41,561 nt of DNA from Streptococcus caballi DSM 19004 (GTDB lineage Bacteria; Bacillota; Bacilli; Lactobacillales; Streptococcaceae), in NCBI RefSeq assembly GCF_000379985.1, contig NZ_KB904070.1:200-41760 (forward strand), in the 5' to 3' direction. The notes beneath the pieces were generated by a model. It was not told the origin of the DNA, ran no database searches, and was given only the letters and a program-made list of their open reading frames with translations. The position numbers and the translations under genes are program-made. This document shows, piece by piece, positions 15,823 to 26,027 of this stretch; position 1 is the first letter of the stretch, and each line of letters begins with the position of its first letter.

Positions 15823-17614
15823 TTTCAAGCTCCTTTGTGTAAGCAATAATCTGGTCAACGGTGTCGCTTAGGAATTGGATAGTGTCGCGCAGCGGTTTGT
15901 CCGTAGAAATATCAGCACCGATGAGAAGGGCGGTGTCTAGTGGTGTGCGGCTGCCACCAGATTTAAGGAAATTGAGCCAGTCGCTAGCACCATTAGGATT
16001 ATTTTTGAGGTTGAGATAGCCAGCCGTTGAGATGACCAGACCAGCAGAGTAGGTGTAGCTGTAGAGTCCCATGTAGTAGTGGGATTGACGCATCCAAGTC
16101 AAAGCAGCATCGTCGTTGATTTCCACAGCATCGCCCCAGAATTGGCTTAGAACTTCTTTCATGATATTGTTCAATTGCTCAGCACCGAAGGTTTTACCCT
16201 CCTCAATCAAGGAATAAACTCGGCGTTGAAAAGCAGCTTCTAACAGGTGAGTGATGAAGTTGTGGAAGTAGGTATCAGTCAGGCGGTGAGCAAGAGCGAA
16301 GCGCTTTTGACGAGGGTCATCAAATTGATTTTCCAAGTAATCGCTGAGCAGCAATTCATTGAAGGTTGAAGGTGCTTCCACATAGTAGGTAGACATGTGA
16401 GTGTTAAAGTAGGATTGGTTATTGTCCGAGAAGATGAATTGGCCTGAGTGACCAATTTCGTGAATAAGGGTATAAACATCAGACATGCGACCAGTCCAGC
16501 TCATGAGGACGTAGGGGTGAACCTTATAAGGATCAGCAGCGTAACCACCAGAGTCCTTGTTGGCGTTCGCAGCAAAGTCCACCCAGCGATCGCTTTGGTA
16601 GCGGGCAACCTCTTGGCTGTATTCTTGTCCCAGAGGCTCTACCGATTTCATGACCAAATCATAAGCGTCATCAATGGTGACATCAGGATTGAGCTCACCA
16701 TCTAAATCTAGTTTCCAATCGGCAAAAGTCATCTTGTCAAGGCCATTGACCTTGGCAACGTGTTTGAGATAGCGTTGAGCAACAGGGGCAAACTCGGTCA
16801 TGATGAGATCAATCTGACGGTCAAACATGGCGCGGTCCATCTCCTGCTCAGCTAGCAAGTAGTCAAAAACGGTGTCATAACCACGCATGTCTGCTAAAGT
16901 TTTTTCCATTTTGACTTGGGCGAGGTAGCTAGCAGCGGCAGTGTTTTGATGCTTGCGCAAGCCAGCGGAGAAGGAGCGAAAGGCTTTCTCGCGAATGTCT
17001 GCATTGCCATGATTTTGATAGAAGTTTTCGTAAGTCACAAAAGAGTTTTTATAACGTTTACCGTCTACCTCAAAATCATCCATGGTAAAGTCACCAGCAC
17101 GCATTTTGGTGTAGATATCCTGCGGACTGTTAAAAATGCCTTGCAGATTAGTCAGTGCCTTCTCTACCTCTGGGTTCAAAAAATGTTTTTTCTGAATTTT
17201 TGCCTGGCGAATAGCAGAGCTGAAGTGAGGGTTGCTTTCCAGTTTATCCAGAATGGACAAATCTGCTGAAATGAGTGCTGTGTCAAAAAAGCTGAGCTCG
17301 ACAGAGGCCTTGGTCCAGAAATCGTCACCAGCCTTGGCTATTTGTGCAAATTCTTCACTGCTAAAATCAGTGGTCTGAGGCATGAAAGCATAGCTGCTGA
17401 TGTGACTCATCTCAATATAAATCTGTTCGATTTCCATCAGGGCTGAAGTAAAGTCATCCACTGTTTTTAATTGGCCTTGATAATTGCGTTTAAAGACATT
17501 GATATCTTCTAGTGTCTTTTCCAATGTTAAAAGAAAATCCTGCCTGTCTTTGTAGAGGGCTGTTAAATCCCACAATTCATTTTCAGGAAATTCTGAGCGT
17601 TTTTTTAGTTCCAT
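15815..17614 (-). CDS. pepF: oligoendopeptidase F (M3B zinc metallopeptidase)
   Basis: 599 residues, the usual length for PepF. The zinc motif HEIGHSGQF (HExxH) and the downstream ligand region STFNELLLSDYLE are clear. The N-terminal helical domain starts ELWDLTALYKDRQDF, typical of the M3B family. PepF cleaves oligopeptides of roughly 7-17 residues in the cytoplasm and supplies amino acids from imported peptides. AAAGGAG lies before the ATG, and the promoter is at 17641-17670. The downstream gpx gene overlaps by 8 bp. Confidence 0.96.
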   Translation of the reverse strand: MELKKRSEFPENELWDLTALYKDRQDFLLTLEKTLEDINVFKRNYQGQLKTVDDFTSALMEIEQIYIEMSHISSYAFMPQTTDFSSEEFAQIAKAGDDFWTKASVELSFFDTALISADLSILDKLESNPHFSSAIRQAKIQKKHFLNPEVEKALTNLQGIFNSPQDIYTKMRAGDFTMDDFEVDGKRYKNSFVTYENFYQNHGNADIREKAFRSFSAGLRKHQNTAAASYLAQVKMEKTLADMRGYDTVFDYLLAEQEMDRAMFDRQIDLIMTEFAPVAQRYLKHVAKVNGLDKMTFADWKLDLDGELNPDVTIDDAYDLVMKSVEPLGQEYSQEVARYQSDRWVDFAANANKDSGGYAADPYKVHPYVLMSWTGRMSDVYTLIHEIGHSGQFIFSDNNQSYFNTHMSTYYVEAPSTFNELLLSDYLENQFDDPRQKRFALAHRLTDTYFHNFITHLLEAAFQRRVYSLIEEGKTFGAEQLNNIMKEVLSQFWGDAVEINDDAALTWMRQSHYYMGLYSYTYSAGLVISTAGYLNLKNNPNGASDWLNFLKSGGSRTPLDTALLIGADISTDKPLRDTIQFLSDTVDQIIAYTKELENA

Positions 17615-17640
17615 GGTGATCTCCTTTAGTTAGTATTACT

Positions 17641-17670
17641 AGTATAACAAAAAGATGAAAAGGGTATCAA
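17641..17670 (-). promoter_or_regulatory. promoter of pepF-gpx
   Basis: On the minus strand TTGATA (17670-17665), an 18-nt spacer and TATACT (17646-17641). Confidence 0.65.
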
Positions 17671-17720
17671 ATGAAAGTCATGGCAAAAAGTCTGAAAATT
17701 CCTAAAAAATCTGACTATTT

Positions 17721-17760
17721 TTGACAATTTAGTTTACATTTTATATAAAAATGGTATGAT
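17721..17760 (+). promoter_or_regulatory. two overlapping promoters of ppc
   Basis: TTGACA (17721-17726) with a 17-nt spacer and TATAAA (17744-17749); also TTTACA (17733-17738) with a 16-nt spacer and TATGAT (17755-17760). Confidence 0.7.
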
Positions 17761-17791
17761 AGAACAGTACACCAAGTGAAGGAGTGATCGT

Positions 17792-20617
17792 GTGGCAATT
17801 AAAAAACTGGAAAGTAATGACAACCAGAGTATCATTACTGAAGAAGTTGAAATTTTAAAAGAAATACTTGATGAAACAACACAGCACATGGTTGGGGAAG
17901 AAGCATTTGCTAAGGTTCAAAAGATCGTTGAACTATCTACAAAGGAAGACTACTCCAATCTCGAAAAACTCATTGCTCAGCTGAGCAATGATGAGATGGT
18001 TATTGTTTCACGCTATTTCTCAACTCTCCCACTTTTGATTAATATTTCAGAAGACGTGGATTTGGCTTATGAGATTAACTACAAAAACAATACCAACGCT
18101 GACTACTTAGGAAAAATGTCAACGACTATTGATCTTGTCTCTGAAAATGATAATGCAAAAGACATTCTTGAACATGTCAATGTTGTTCCGGTATTAACAG
18201 CCCATCCGACACAAGTTCAACGTAAGACAGTCTTGGAATTAACCAACAAAATCCATAATCTACTTCGTAAATATCGCGACGTACAAACTGGTGTGGTTAA
18301 CAAGGAAAAATGGTATGCAGATCTTCGTCGTTATGTCGAAATCATCATGCAAACTGATATTATCCGTGAAAAGAAACTCAAGGTTAAAAATGAAATCACC
18401 AATGTCATGGAGTACTACAACACTTCCTTGATTAAGGCCATTACAAAATTAACGCTTGAATATAAAAAATTGGCTCAACAACGTGGTATTGAACTGGACA
18501 ATCCTAAGCCAATCACAATGGGGATGTGGATTGGTGGTGACCGTGATGGAAATCCTTACGTTACAGCTGAAACGCTTCGCCTTTCGGCCACTGTCCAAAG
18601 TGAAGTTATTTTCAATTATTACATTGAAAAACTAACAGGGCTTTATCGTTCCTTCTCGCTATCAACTAGTCTGACGCATATTAGCCCAGAAGTTGAAGCA
18701 TTAGCTGCTCGTTCTTTTGATAAATCAATTTATCGTGAAAATGAACCTTATCGTAAGGCATTCCATTATATCCAGTCAAAATTGATTCAAACCATGATTG
18801 ATTTGAAGCGTGGAGATGAATCTCCAAAACGTCGCTTTGATCAATTAAATATGACAGCTGATATTTACACAAGTTCTACTAATGCTAGTGTAGTCGCCAA
18901 ATATGTTCAAAATAAGGTGGCAGAGGTGGCCTCTGAGTTTGATGAAGAGGCGGCTGCATCTTATCAAACAGCTGCTGAGTTTAAAGCAGACCTTCTTTTA
19001 ATCAAGAATTCTCTTCTGGAAAACGGAGATGATGCCTTGATTACTGGTGATTTTGCTGAGCTTTTGCAGGCTGTTGATGTCTTTGGCTTCTTCTTGGCAA
19101 GCATTGACATGCGTCAAGATTCCAGCGTGCATGAAGCCTGTGTGGCAGAATTGCTCAAATCAGCTAATATTGTTGATGATTACAGTGCCTTGTCTGAAGA
19201 GGAAAAATGTCAGGTGCTCTTGAAAGAATTGCTTGAAGATCCACGTACCTTGTCATCAACTCATGTTGAAAAATCTGAGCAACTTCAAAAAGAATTGGCC
19301 ATTTTTAGAACAGCGCGTGAACTTAAAGATAAGCTTGGTGAGGAAGTGATCAAGCAACATATCATCTCTCACACGGAAAGTGTGTCTGACATGTTTGAGT
19401 TGGCTATCCTGCTCAAAGAGGTTGGCTTGGTTGACACAGAAAAAGCTCGTGTTCAGATTGTTCCACTTTTTGAAACCATTGAGGACTTGGACAATTCACG
19501 TGAGATCATGACACAATACCTTGAGTACGATATTGTTCAAAAATGGATTGCTTCAAAAAATAACTATCAAGAAATTATGTTAGGCTATTCAGACTCTAAT
19601 AAAGACGGTGGTTACCTGTCATCTGGTTGGACTCTCTATAAAGCTCAAAATGAACTAACTAAAATTGGCGAAGAGCACGGCGTTAAAATCACTTTCTTCC
19701 ATGGTCGTGGAGGAACAGTCGGTCGTGGTGGCGGCCCATCTTATGAAGCCATAACATCCCAACCCTTCGGCTCCATTAAGGACCGCATTCGTTTGACAGA
19801 GCAAGGCGAAATCATCGAAAATAAATATGGTAATAAGGATGCAGCTTATTATAATCTGGAAATGCTGATTTCTGCCTCTATTGATCGTATGGTGACCCGC
19901 ATGATTACGGATCCAAATGAAATTGATGATTTCAGAGCAACCATGGATAGTATTGTGGCAGATTCTAATGTCATTTACCGAGATCTTGTCTTTGGCAATC
20001 CTCATTTCTATGATTATTTCTTCGAGGCCAGTCCAATTAAGGAAGTATCCAGCCTTAACATTGGATCTCGTCCGGCAGCCCGCAAGACTATCACTGAAAT
20101 TTCAGGTCTCCGTGCTATTCCTTGGGTCTTCTCATGGTCGCAAAACCGGATCATGTTCCCAGGTTGGTATGGTGTCGGTTCTGCTTTCAAGCATTTTATC
20201 GATGCAGCCCCAGATAACCTTGCTAAATTGCAGCACATGTATCAAACATGGCCATTCTTTAATTCTTTACTGTCAAATGTTGATATGGTTCTGTCTAAAT
20301 CTAATATGAATATTGCCTTCCAATATGCCCAATTAGCGCAAGATGAAGCAGTGAGAGATGTTTTCAACACTATCTTGGATGAATGGCAATTGACTAAAAA
20401 TACCATTTTGGCTATTGAACAGCACGATAATTTGATTGAAGAAAGCCCATCCCTACGAGCAAGTCTAGATTATCGTTTGCCATACTTCAACGTTTTGAAC
20501 TATGTTCAAATTGAATTGATTAAACGGTTAAGAAATGACCAGCTCGATGAAGACTACGAAAAATTGATTCATATTACCATCAATGGTATTGCTACAGGTT
20601 TGCGCAACTCAGGCTGA
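17792..20617 (+). CDS. ppc: phosphoenolpyruvate carboxylase
   Basis: 941 residues. Ppc carboxylates PEP to oxaloacetate, an anaplerotic step feeding aspartate synthesis in bacteria without a full citric acid cycle. Signatures: [16 protein letters not shown] (first catalytic His), [30 protein letters not shown] and [20 protein letters not shown] (substrate loop). The C-terminus ends RNSG with the terminal Gly, as normal for the family. Start GTG at 17792 follows AAGGAG (17779-17784). It is a single gene before its own terminator, followed by ftsW, a common streptococcal arrangement. Confidence 0.98.
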   Translation: MAIKKLESNDNQSIITEEVEILKEILDETTQHMVGEEAFAKVQKIVELSTKEDYSNLEKLIAQLSNDEMVIVSRYFSTLPLLINISEDVDLAYEINYKNNTNADYLGKMSTTIDLVSENDNAKDILEHVNVVPVLTAHPTQVQRKTVLELTNKIHNLLRKYRDVQTGVVNKEKWYADLRRYVEIIMQTDIIREKKLKVKNEITNVMEYYNTSLIKAITKLTLEYKKLAQQRGIELDNPKPITMGMWIGGDRDGNPYVTAETLRLSATVQSEVIFNYYIEKLTGLYRSFSLSTSLTHISPEVEALAARSFDKSIYRENEPYRKAFHYIQSKLIQTMIDLKRGDESPKRRFDQLNMTADIYTSSTNASVVAKYVQNKVAEVASEFDEEAAASYQTAAEFKADLLLIKNSLLENGDDALITGDFAELLQAVDVFGFFLASIDMRQDSSVHEACVAELLKSANIVDDYSALSEEEKCQVLLKELLEDPRTLSSTHVEKSEQLQKELAIFRTARELKDKLGEEVIKQHIISHTESVSDMFELAILLKEVGLVDTEKARVQIVPLFETIEDLDNSREIMTQYLEYDIVQKWIASKNNYQEIMLGYSDSNKDGGYLSSGWTLYKAQNELTKIGEEHGVKITFFHGRGGTVGRGGGPSYEAITSQPFGSIKDRIRLTEQGEIIENKYGNKDAAYYNLEMLISASIDRMVTRMITDPNEIDDFRATMDSIVADSNVIYRDLVFGNPHFYDYFFEASPIKEVSSLNIGSRPAARKTITEISGLRAIPWVFSWSQNRIMFPGWYGVGSAFKHFIDAAPDNLAKLQHMYQTWPFFNSLLSNVDMVLSKSNMNIAFQYAQLAQDEAVRDVFNTILDEWQLTKNTILAIEQHDNLIEESPSLRASLDYRLPYFNVLNYVQIELIKRLRNDQLDEDYEKLIHITINGIATGLRNSG

Positions 20618-20628
20618 TAAAGTGAAGA

Positions 20629-20660
20629 GGCGACTCGAAAGAGCCGCTTTTTCTTTTTTT
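20629..20660 (+). terminator. terminator of ppc
   Basis: GGCGACTC (20629-20636) pairs with GAGCCGCT (20641-20648) around GAAA, one mismatch, followed by a long T-rich run. Confidence 0.8.
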
Positions 20661-20673
20661 TAGTTAGGAAAGA

Positions 20674-20682
20674 TGGTATAAT
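20674..20682 (+). promoter_or_regulatory. extended -10 promoter of ftsW
   Basis: TGG-TATAAT (20674-20682), about 34 nt before the ATG; no clear -35. Confidence 0.6.
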
Positions 20683-20715
20683 GCTAATGTTAATCTCGAA
20701 TGTTTAGGGGTAATT

Positions 20716-21996
20716 ATGAAAATTGATAAAAGGCATCTATTAAATTATTCTATCCTATTGCCTTATTTAATCTTATCGGTTCTTGGTTTGATAGTTGTTT
20801 ATTCTACAACCAGCACGACTTTGATCCAGTATGGTTTGAATCCATTTCGTTCAGTTATCAATCAAGGCGCTTTTTGGATAGTCAGTCTGATTGCAATCTT
20901 GTTTATCTATAAGCTGAAATTGAATTTCTTGAAGAATTCCAGAGTTCTAACCATGGTCATGCTGATAGAAATCATTCTTTTGCTAATCGCACGCTTCTTT
21001 ACCAAGGAGGTCAACGGTGCCCACGGTTGGATTGTGCTAGGACCGATTAGCTTTCAGCCAGCGGAATATTTAAAAGTTATTATCGTCTGGTTTTTGGCAT
21101 TTACATTTGCCAGAAGACAGGAACTAATCCAAACTTATGATTATCAGGCCTTGACCAAGCGTAAATGGTACCCCAGAAAGTGGAGTGATTTGAAGGATTG
21201 GCGGGTTTATGCCTTAGTTATGATTCTTTTAGTAGCTGCTCAACCCGACTTAGGGAATGCGGCTATTATCGTTTTGACAGCTTTAATCATGTATTCTCTC
21301 AGTGGGATTGGTTATCGTTGGTTTTCGGCCATCTTGGCAACAACTGTCAGCCTCTCAGCACTCTTTTTAGGAATTATAGCAGCCGTTGGTGTCGAGACGA
21401 TGGAAAAGGTGCCCGTATTTGGTTATGTTGCTAAGCGATTTAGCGCTTTCTTCAATCCTTTCAAGGATTTGGGCGATTCTGGTCACCAGTTAGCGAATTC
21501 ATACTATGCTATGAGTAATGGTGGTTGGTTTGGACGTGGGCTTGGTAATTCTATTGAGAAGAAGGGCTATTTACCTGAGGCAACAACAGATTTTGTTTTT
21601 TCAATCGTTATTGAAGAGTTAGGTTTAATTGGTGCAGCCCTGATTTTAGCTCTGCTATTTTTCCTTATTCTTCGTATCATGAATGTTGGCATCAAAGCAA
21701 AGGATCCCTTCAATTCCATGATTGCCTTAGGTCTAGGCAGTATGATTCTTATGCAAGTTTTTGTCAATATTGGTGGTATCTCAGGCTTAATTCCATCAAC
21801 GGGCGTAACCTTTCCTTTCCTATCGCAAGGAGGAAATAGTTTATTAGTCTTATCTGTTGCTATTGGCTTCGTCTTAAATATTGATGCTAATGAGAAGCGG
21901 CGAGCCATTTACCAAGAGGCTCAACAAACTTATCAAGATAAATTAAAAAAAGAAAATAAAGCAAGTAATGTCATTGACATCAGTAGCTTCTATTAA
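20716..21996 (+). CDS. ftsW: FtsW/RodA-type septal peptidoglycan glycosyltransferase
   Basis: 426 residues with about ten membrane helices of the SEDS family. Diagnostic pieces are FQPAEYLKVIIVWFLAFTFA, AAQPDLGNAAIIVLTALI (catalytic-loop region), ANSYYAMSNGGWFGRGLGNS, DFVFSIVIEELGLIGA and GVTFPFLSQGGNSLLVLSV. FtsW polymerises lipid II at the division septum with its partner class B PBP. Its position after ppc and the motif set favour FtsW over RodA. A terminator follows at about 21994-22020. Confidence 0.93.
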   Translation: MKIDKRHLLNYSILLPYLILSVLGLIVVYSTTSTTLIQYGLNPFRSVINQGAFWIVSLIAILFIYKLKLNFLKNSRVLTMVMLIEIILLLIARFFTKEVNGAHGWIVLGPISFQPAEYLKVIIVWFLAFTFARRQELIQTYDYQALTKRKWYPRKWSDLKDWRVYALVMILLVAAQPDLGNAAIIVLTALIMYSLSGIGYRWFSAILATTVSLSALFLGIIAAVGVETMEKVPVFGYVAKRFSAFFNPFKDLGDSGHQLANSYYAMSNGGWFGRGLGNSIEKKGYLPEATTDFVFSIVIEELGLIGAALILALLFFLILRIMNVGIKAKDPFNSMIALGLGSMILMQVFVNIGGISGLIPSTGVTFPFLSQGGNSLLVLSVAIGFVLNIDANEKRRAIYQEAQQTYQDKLKKENKASNVIDISSFY

Positions 21997-22020
21997 GAAT
22001 CTCCTTTTGGGGAGGTTTTT
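21994..22020 (+). terminator. terminator of ftsW
   Basis: AATCTCC pairs with GGAGGTT across TTTTGG, followed by seven T residues. Confidence 0.8.
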
Positions 22021-22021
22021 T

Positions 22022-22049
22022 TGTAACCAAAATAGAGTACGTTCGTTTT
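22022..22049 (+). promoter_or_regulatory. ECF-sigma-type promoter, probably autoregulatory
   Basis: TGTAAC (22022-22027), 16 nt and CGTTTT (22044-22049). This matches the AAC/CGT pattern of ECF sigma promoters (TGAAAC-N16/17-CGT). It lies directly upstream of a sigma-factor gene. No sigma-A promoter is evident there. Confidence 0.5.
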
Positions 22050-22083
22050 ATTGGTGAAGGAGGAGAAACGATTGTCAAATTAG

Positions 22084-22602
22084 TTGAAAGGAGAAAGGCT
22101 TATCAAACTAGATGATTATGAAAAAGAATTGGTTGACTTTGCAAGGGAAATTGCATTCTACCTTCAAAAATCAGGTGTGGCTGCCGAAATAGCTGTTGAT
22201 ATTAGTCAGGATGTTTTGTTGAAAATGTTGGAGAGCGACATTGTTTTACCTTATGAGAAAATGAGGGCTTGGATGTATCGTGTTGCCGTTCGAACCTACA
22301 TTGATAGTTATCGCAGAGATAAAAAATATTTGGATATTTTGCAGAGAGAATTTTTCCATAAAGAAAACTTTGTCAAGTTTGATAGTCCCGACTATGAACC
22401 ACTCTATCACGCTGTTATGCAGCTGAAAGAAGCCTATCGTTTGGTCATTGATTTATACTATTTTCAAGACTTGTCTGTCAAAGAAATCAGTCAAGTTCTC
22501 CACATCTCCATCAGCAAGGTCAAAATTGATCTCATGCGCGGAAGAAGGCAATTAGTTAAGATTTTAGAGAAGGAAGGTTATACTTATGAAGATTTCAAAT
22601 GA
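22084..22602 (+). CDS. sigma-70 family (ECF-like) RNA polymerase sigma factor
   Basis: About 172 residues. Region 2 is DISQDVLLKMLESDIV with MRAWMYRVAVRTYIDSYRRD. Region 4 is YRLVIDLYYFQDLSVKEISQ followed by ISKVKIDLMRGRRQL, a helix-turn-helix for -35 binding. There is no region 3, as in ECF sigmas. The start is unclear: TTG 22084 is the only canonical codon in frame, but the best ribosome binding site, AAAGGAG (22087-22093), lies after it and points at ATC 22102, so the annotated start is provisional. It overlaps the putative anti-sigma gene by 17 bp, and an ECF-type promoter precedes it. Target genes unknown. Confidence 0.85.
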   Translation: MKGERLIKLDDYEKELVDFAREIAFYLQKSGVAAEIAVDISQDVLLKMLESDIVLPYEKMRAWMYRVAVRTYIDSYRRDKKYLDILQREFFHKENFVKFDSPDYEPLYHAVMQLKEAYRLVIDLYYFQDLSVKEISQVLHISISKVKIDLMRGRRQLVKILEKEGYTYEDFK

Positions 22603-23677
22603 TTTTGAAAAAATTGCTAAGAAAAGCAAACGGAGAACCACCCTCCGAAATATTGTATTAAGCACTGTTTTAGCTCTGGGAATTCTGGTTGCAACTTACA
22701 TGGGTTTGAATTTTCTAACTAGCCGAAATGGTGAAGGCATTCGAGATCGCTATGTACTTCAAAGCCAGATTGCTTATCCAAATATTTCTTATAGTACTTG
22801 GGGGTTTAATCCAACCTCGCAATTTACAGGGACATTTTATTCTGACCGCTTCAAAGATATTGATGGAATCATTGTTCCATTTGAACCTTTTGAAGCTAGC
22901 TACTCCCTTCGCATATTGGGTGGTAGTAATAATGGTGCAGGGACGATGTTAGGTGATGATAATCGCTCAAATTATACACGAGGAAGTGGTAACAAAGTTC
23001 CTATGTTCTACAATATAAAATATAATTATAATAGTAAAGATAGTTACGTAAAAGTGACACAGGATATTGAACTCACTTCAGAAATGTCTGGTCAAGCAGT
23101 GGAGATGGCTATTACTTTTGATAAAAGTTATACGTTAGAAGAAATCATGAAAATGGTTCCAGACAACCTCAAGACGAATTGGTATTGGATTGGTACGACA
23201 AGCAAGTATGATACTAGTACGATACAATTGAGTGATGTTTTTGGTATGGCTTATAATGAAAAAGCCACCATGACCTATCAGCAAGCAAAGAAATGGGAGA
23301 CAGCAGCAGATGAGGCAGTAAAGAAAGACAAGAAAGCTGATTTGTCAAAAATTGATACAGATGCTCCAGATTCTGTAGATGCTTTAACTGGAGTACAAAA
23401 CAGTTATACGTTTTTCCAAGAATCTGCCAAGGAAGCATTGGAAAAAGATTATATAGGTAGCACATATGGTGGTGCAGACGGAAACGAATTAGATTCGAAG
23501 AAAGATATCGGGGCCTACCTTAAAGCCAATCCTGATCCTAAAACTGCCACATTCGCCGGTGTTATTCTAACCGGTCGTGCTGAAAACTTCAAACAACTGG
23601 AAAATGCTAGTTGGATTTATGCATCCAACCTTGGTCAATCCGTTCAAATACAGCCTTATCACAAGCTAGATAAGTAA
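22586..23677 (+). CDS. putative membrane anti-sigma factor
   Basis: 363 residues. A short cytoplasmic, Lys/Arg-rich N-terminus (about 1-20) precedes one membrane helix (NIVLSTVLALGILVATYMGL, about 21-43). A large extracytoplasmic domain follows, resembling the Sigma-factor-regulator N/C domains of Firmicute ECF systems. Its start overlaps the sigma gene by 17 bp, so the two proteins should be made together. The expected role is to hold the sigma at the membrane until an envelope signal releases it. There are no cysteines for a zinc anti-sigma fold in the N-terminal tail. The assignment rests on layout and weak domain recognition. Confidence 0.7.
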   Translation: MKISNDFEKIAKKSKRRTTLRNIVLSTVLALGILVATYMGLNFLTSRNGEGIRDRYVLQSQIAYPNISYSTWGFNPTSQFTGTFYSDRFKDIDGIIVPFEPFEASYSLRILGGSNNGAGTMLGDDNRSNYTRGSGNKVPMFYNIKYNYNSKDSYVKVTQDIELTSEMSGQAVEMAITFDKSYTLEEIMKMVPDNLKTNWYWIGTTSKYDTSTIQLSDVFGMAYNEKATMTYQQAKKWETAADEAVKKDKKADLSKIDTDAPDSVDALTGVQNSYTFFQESAKEALEKDYIGSTYGGADGNELDSKKDIGAYLKANPDPKTATFAGVILTGRAENFKQLENASWIYASNLGQSVQIQPYHKLDK

Positions 23678-23705
23678 AGAAAAAAGCAAAAAAGCAGCAA
23701 AACAC

Positions 23706-23733
23706 TTGCATTTCCATTATAATTTGTTAAAAT
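23706..23733 (+). promoter_or_regulatory. promoter of tuf
   Basis: TTGCAT (23706-23711), a 16-nt spacer and TAAAAT (23728-23733). A leader of about 65 nt precedes TTGGAGG and the ATG. Confidence 0.6.
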
Positions 23734-23804
23734 AGTAAGGTAAAGTTAGACTGTATTGCCTACCGTCTATCTATAAAATATATTTTATTGGAGGCTTTTC
23801 CTAA

Positions 23805-25001
23805 ATGGCAAAAGAAAAATACGATCGTAGTAAACCACACGTTAACATTGGTACAATCGGACACGTTGACCATGGTAAAACTACTTTGACAGCTGCAATC
23901 ACTACAGTTCTTGCTCGTCGTCTTCCAAGCGCAGTTAACCAACCAAAAGACTACGCTTCAATTGATGCTGCTCCTGAAGAACGCGAACGCGGTATCACAA
24001 TCAACACTGCACACGTTGAGTACGAAACTGCTAAACGTCACTATGCCCACATCGACGCTCCAGGACACGCGGACTACGTTAAAAACATGATCACTGGTGC
24101 TGCCCAAATGGACGGAGCTATCCTTGTAGTAGCTTCTACAGATGGACCAATGCCACAAACTCGTGAACACATCCTTCTTTCACGTCAAGTTGGTGTTAAA
24201 CACCTTATCGTCTTCATGAACAAAATCGACCTTGTTGATGATGAAGAATTGCTTGAATTGGTTGAAATGGAAATCCGTGACCTTCTTTCAGAATACGATT
24301 TCCCAGGTGACGATCTTCCAGTTATCCAAGGTTCAGCTCTTAAAGCCCTTGAAGGTGACACTCACTATGAAGATATCATCATGGAATTGATGGATACTGT
24401 TGATGAATACATTCCAGAACCAGAACGTGATACTGACAAACCATTGCTTCTTCCAGTCGAAGACGTATTCTCAATCACTGGTCGTGGTACTGTAGCATCA
24501 GGACGTATCGACCGTGGTACTGTTCGTGTCAACGATGAAGTTGAAATCGTTGGTATCCGTGACGACATCCAAAAAGCTGTTGTTACTGGTGTTGAAATGT
24601 TCCGTAAACAATTGGATGAAGGTCTTGCAGGGGATAACGTTGGTGTTCTTCTTCGTGGTATCCAACGTGATGAAATTGAACGTGGTCAAGTTCTTGCTAA
24701 GCCAGGTTCAATCCACCCACACACTAAATTCAAAGGTGAAGTTTACATTCTTACTAAAGAAGAAGGTGGACGTCATACTCCATTCTTCAACAACTACCGT
24801 CCACAATTCTACTTCCGTACAACTGACGTAACAGGTTCTATCGAACTTCCTGCAGGTACAGAAATGGTTATGCCTGGTGATAACGTGACTATCGATGTTG
24901 AGTTGATTCACCCAATCGCCGTAGAACAAGGTACTACTTTCTCAATCCGTGAAGGTGGACGTACTGTTGGTTCAGGTATCGTTTCAGAAATCGAAGCTTA
25001 A
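23805..25001 (+). CDS. tuf: elongation factor Tu
   Basis: 398 residues. EF-Tu carries aminoacyl-tRNA to the ribosome as a GTP complex. G1 is [10 protein letters not shown], the switch region is [17 protein letters not shown]3 is [21 protein letters not shown]4 is NKIDLVDD and G5 is in GSALKALEG. Domains 2 and 3 follow, ending in [15 protein letters not shown]. Codon choice is strikingly biased compared with neighbours, as expected for a very highly expressed gene. TTGGAGG precedes the ATG. Terminator-like hairpins follow. Confidence 0.99.
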   Translation: MAKEKYDRSKPHVNIGTIGHVDHGKTTLTAAITTVLARRLPSAVNQPKDYASIDAAPEERERGITINTAHVEYETAKRHYAHIDAPGHADYVKNMITGAAQMDGAILVVASTDGPMPQTREHILLSRQVGVKHLIVFMNKIDLVDDEELLELVEMEIRDLLSEYDFPGDDLPVIQGSALKALEGDTHYEDIIMELMDTVDEYIPEPERDTDKPLLLPVEDVFSITGRGTVASGRIDRGTVRVNDEVEIVGIRDDIQKAVVTGVEMFRKQLDEGLAGDNVGVLLRGIQRDEIERGQVLAKPGSIHPHTKFKGEVYILTKEEGGRHTPFFNNYRPQFYFRTTDVTGSIELPAGTEMVMPGDNVTIDVELIHPIAVEQGTTFSIREGGRTVGSGIVSEIEA

Positions 25002-25022
25002 GAAATTAAGTTTTCCCAGATA

Positions 25023-25080
25023 ACAATTTTAAGTCAGACAACTTAAATTGTGAAAGAGTCTCGAATGAGGCTCTTTTCTT
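25023..25080 (+). terminator. tandem hairpins terminating tuf
   Basis: A first hairpin (CAATTTTAAGT with ACTTAAATTG, one bulge, about 25024-25050) is followed by the main terminator. AAAGAGTCT (25053-25061) pairs with AGGCTCTTT (25068-25076), with a T run. Confidence 0.85.
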
Positions 25081-25151
25081 TTTATAAATCTTTGTGAAAC
25101 TATTACTAATCCTTTAAATCGTTATAGAATTGTGGTAAAATAAAAGGGTAA

Positions 25152-25934
<783 letters not shown>

Positions 25935-25953
25935 GTTTTAATTAAATAGGAGA

Positions 25954-25978
25954 GTCCTAGCTAGGCTAGGGCTTTTTT
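25954..25978 (+). terminator. terminator of tpiA
   Basis: GTCCTAGC (25954-25961) pairs with GCTAGGGC (25965-25972), one G-U, followed by six T residues. Confidence 0.9.
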
Positions 25979-25993
25979 GTATTCTTGCTTTAT

Positions 25994-26023
25994 AAAAAAT
26001 CTCTCCTTGGATAAAGGAGAGAT
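25994..26023 (-). terminator. terminator of the murMN operon
   Basis: ATCTCTCCTT (25999-26008) pairs with AAGGAGAGAT (26014-26023), with a T run on the minus strand beyond. Confidence 0.9.
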
Positions 26024-26027
26024 ATGG

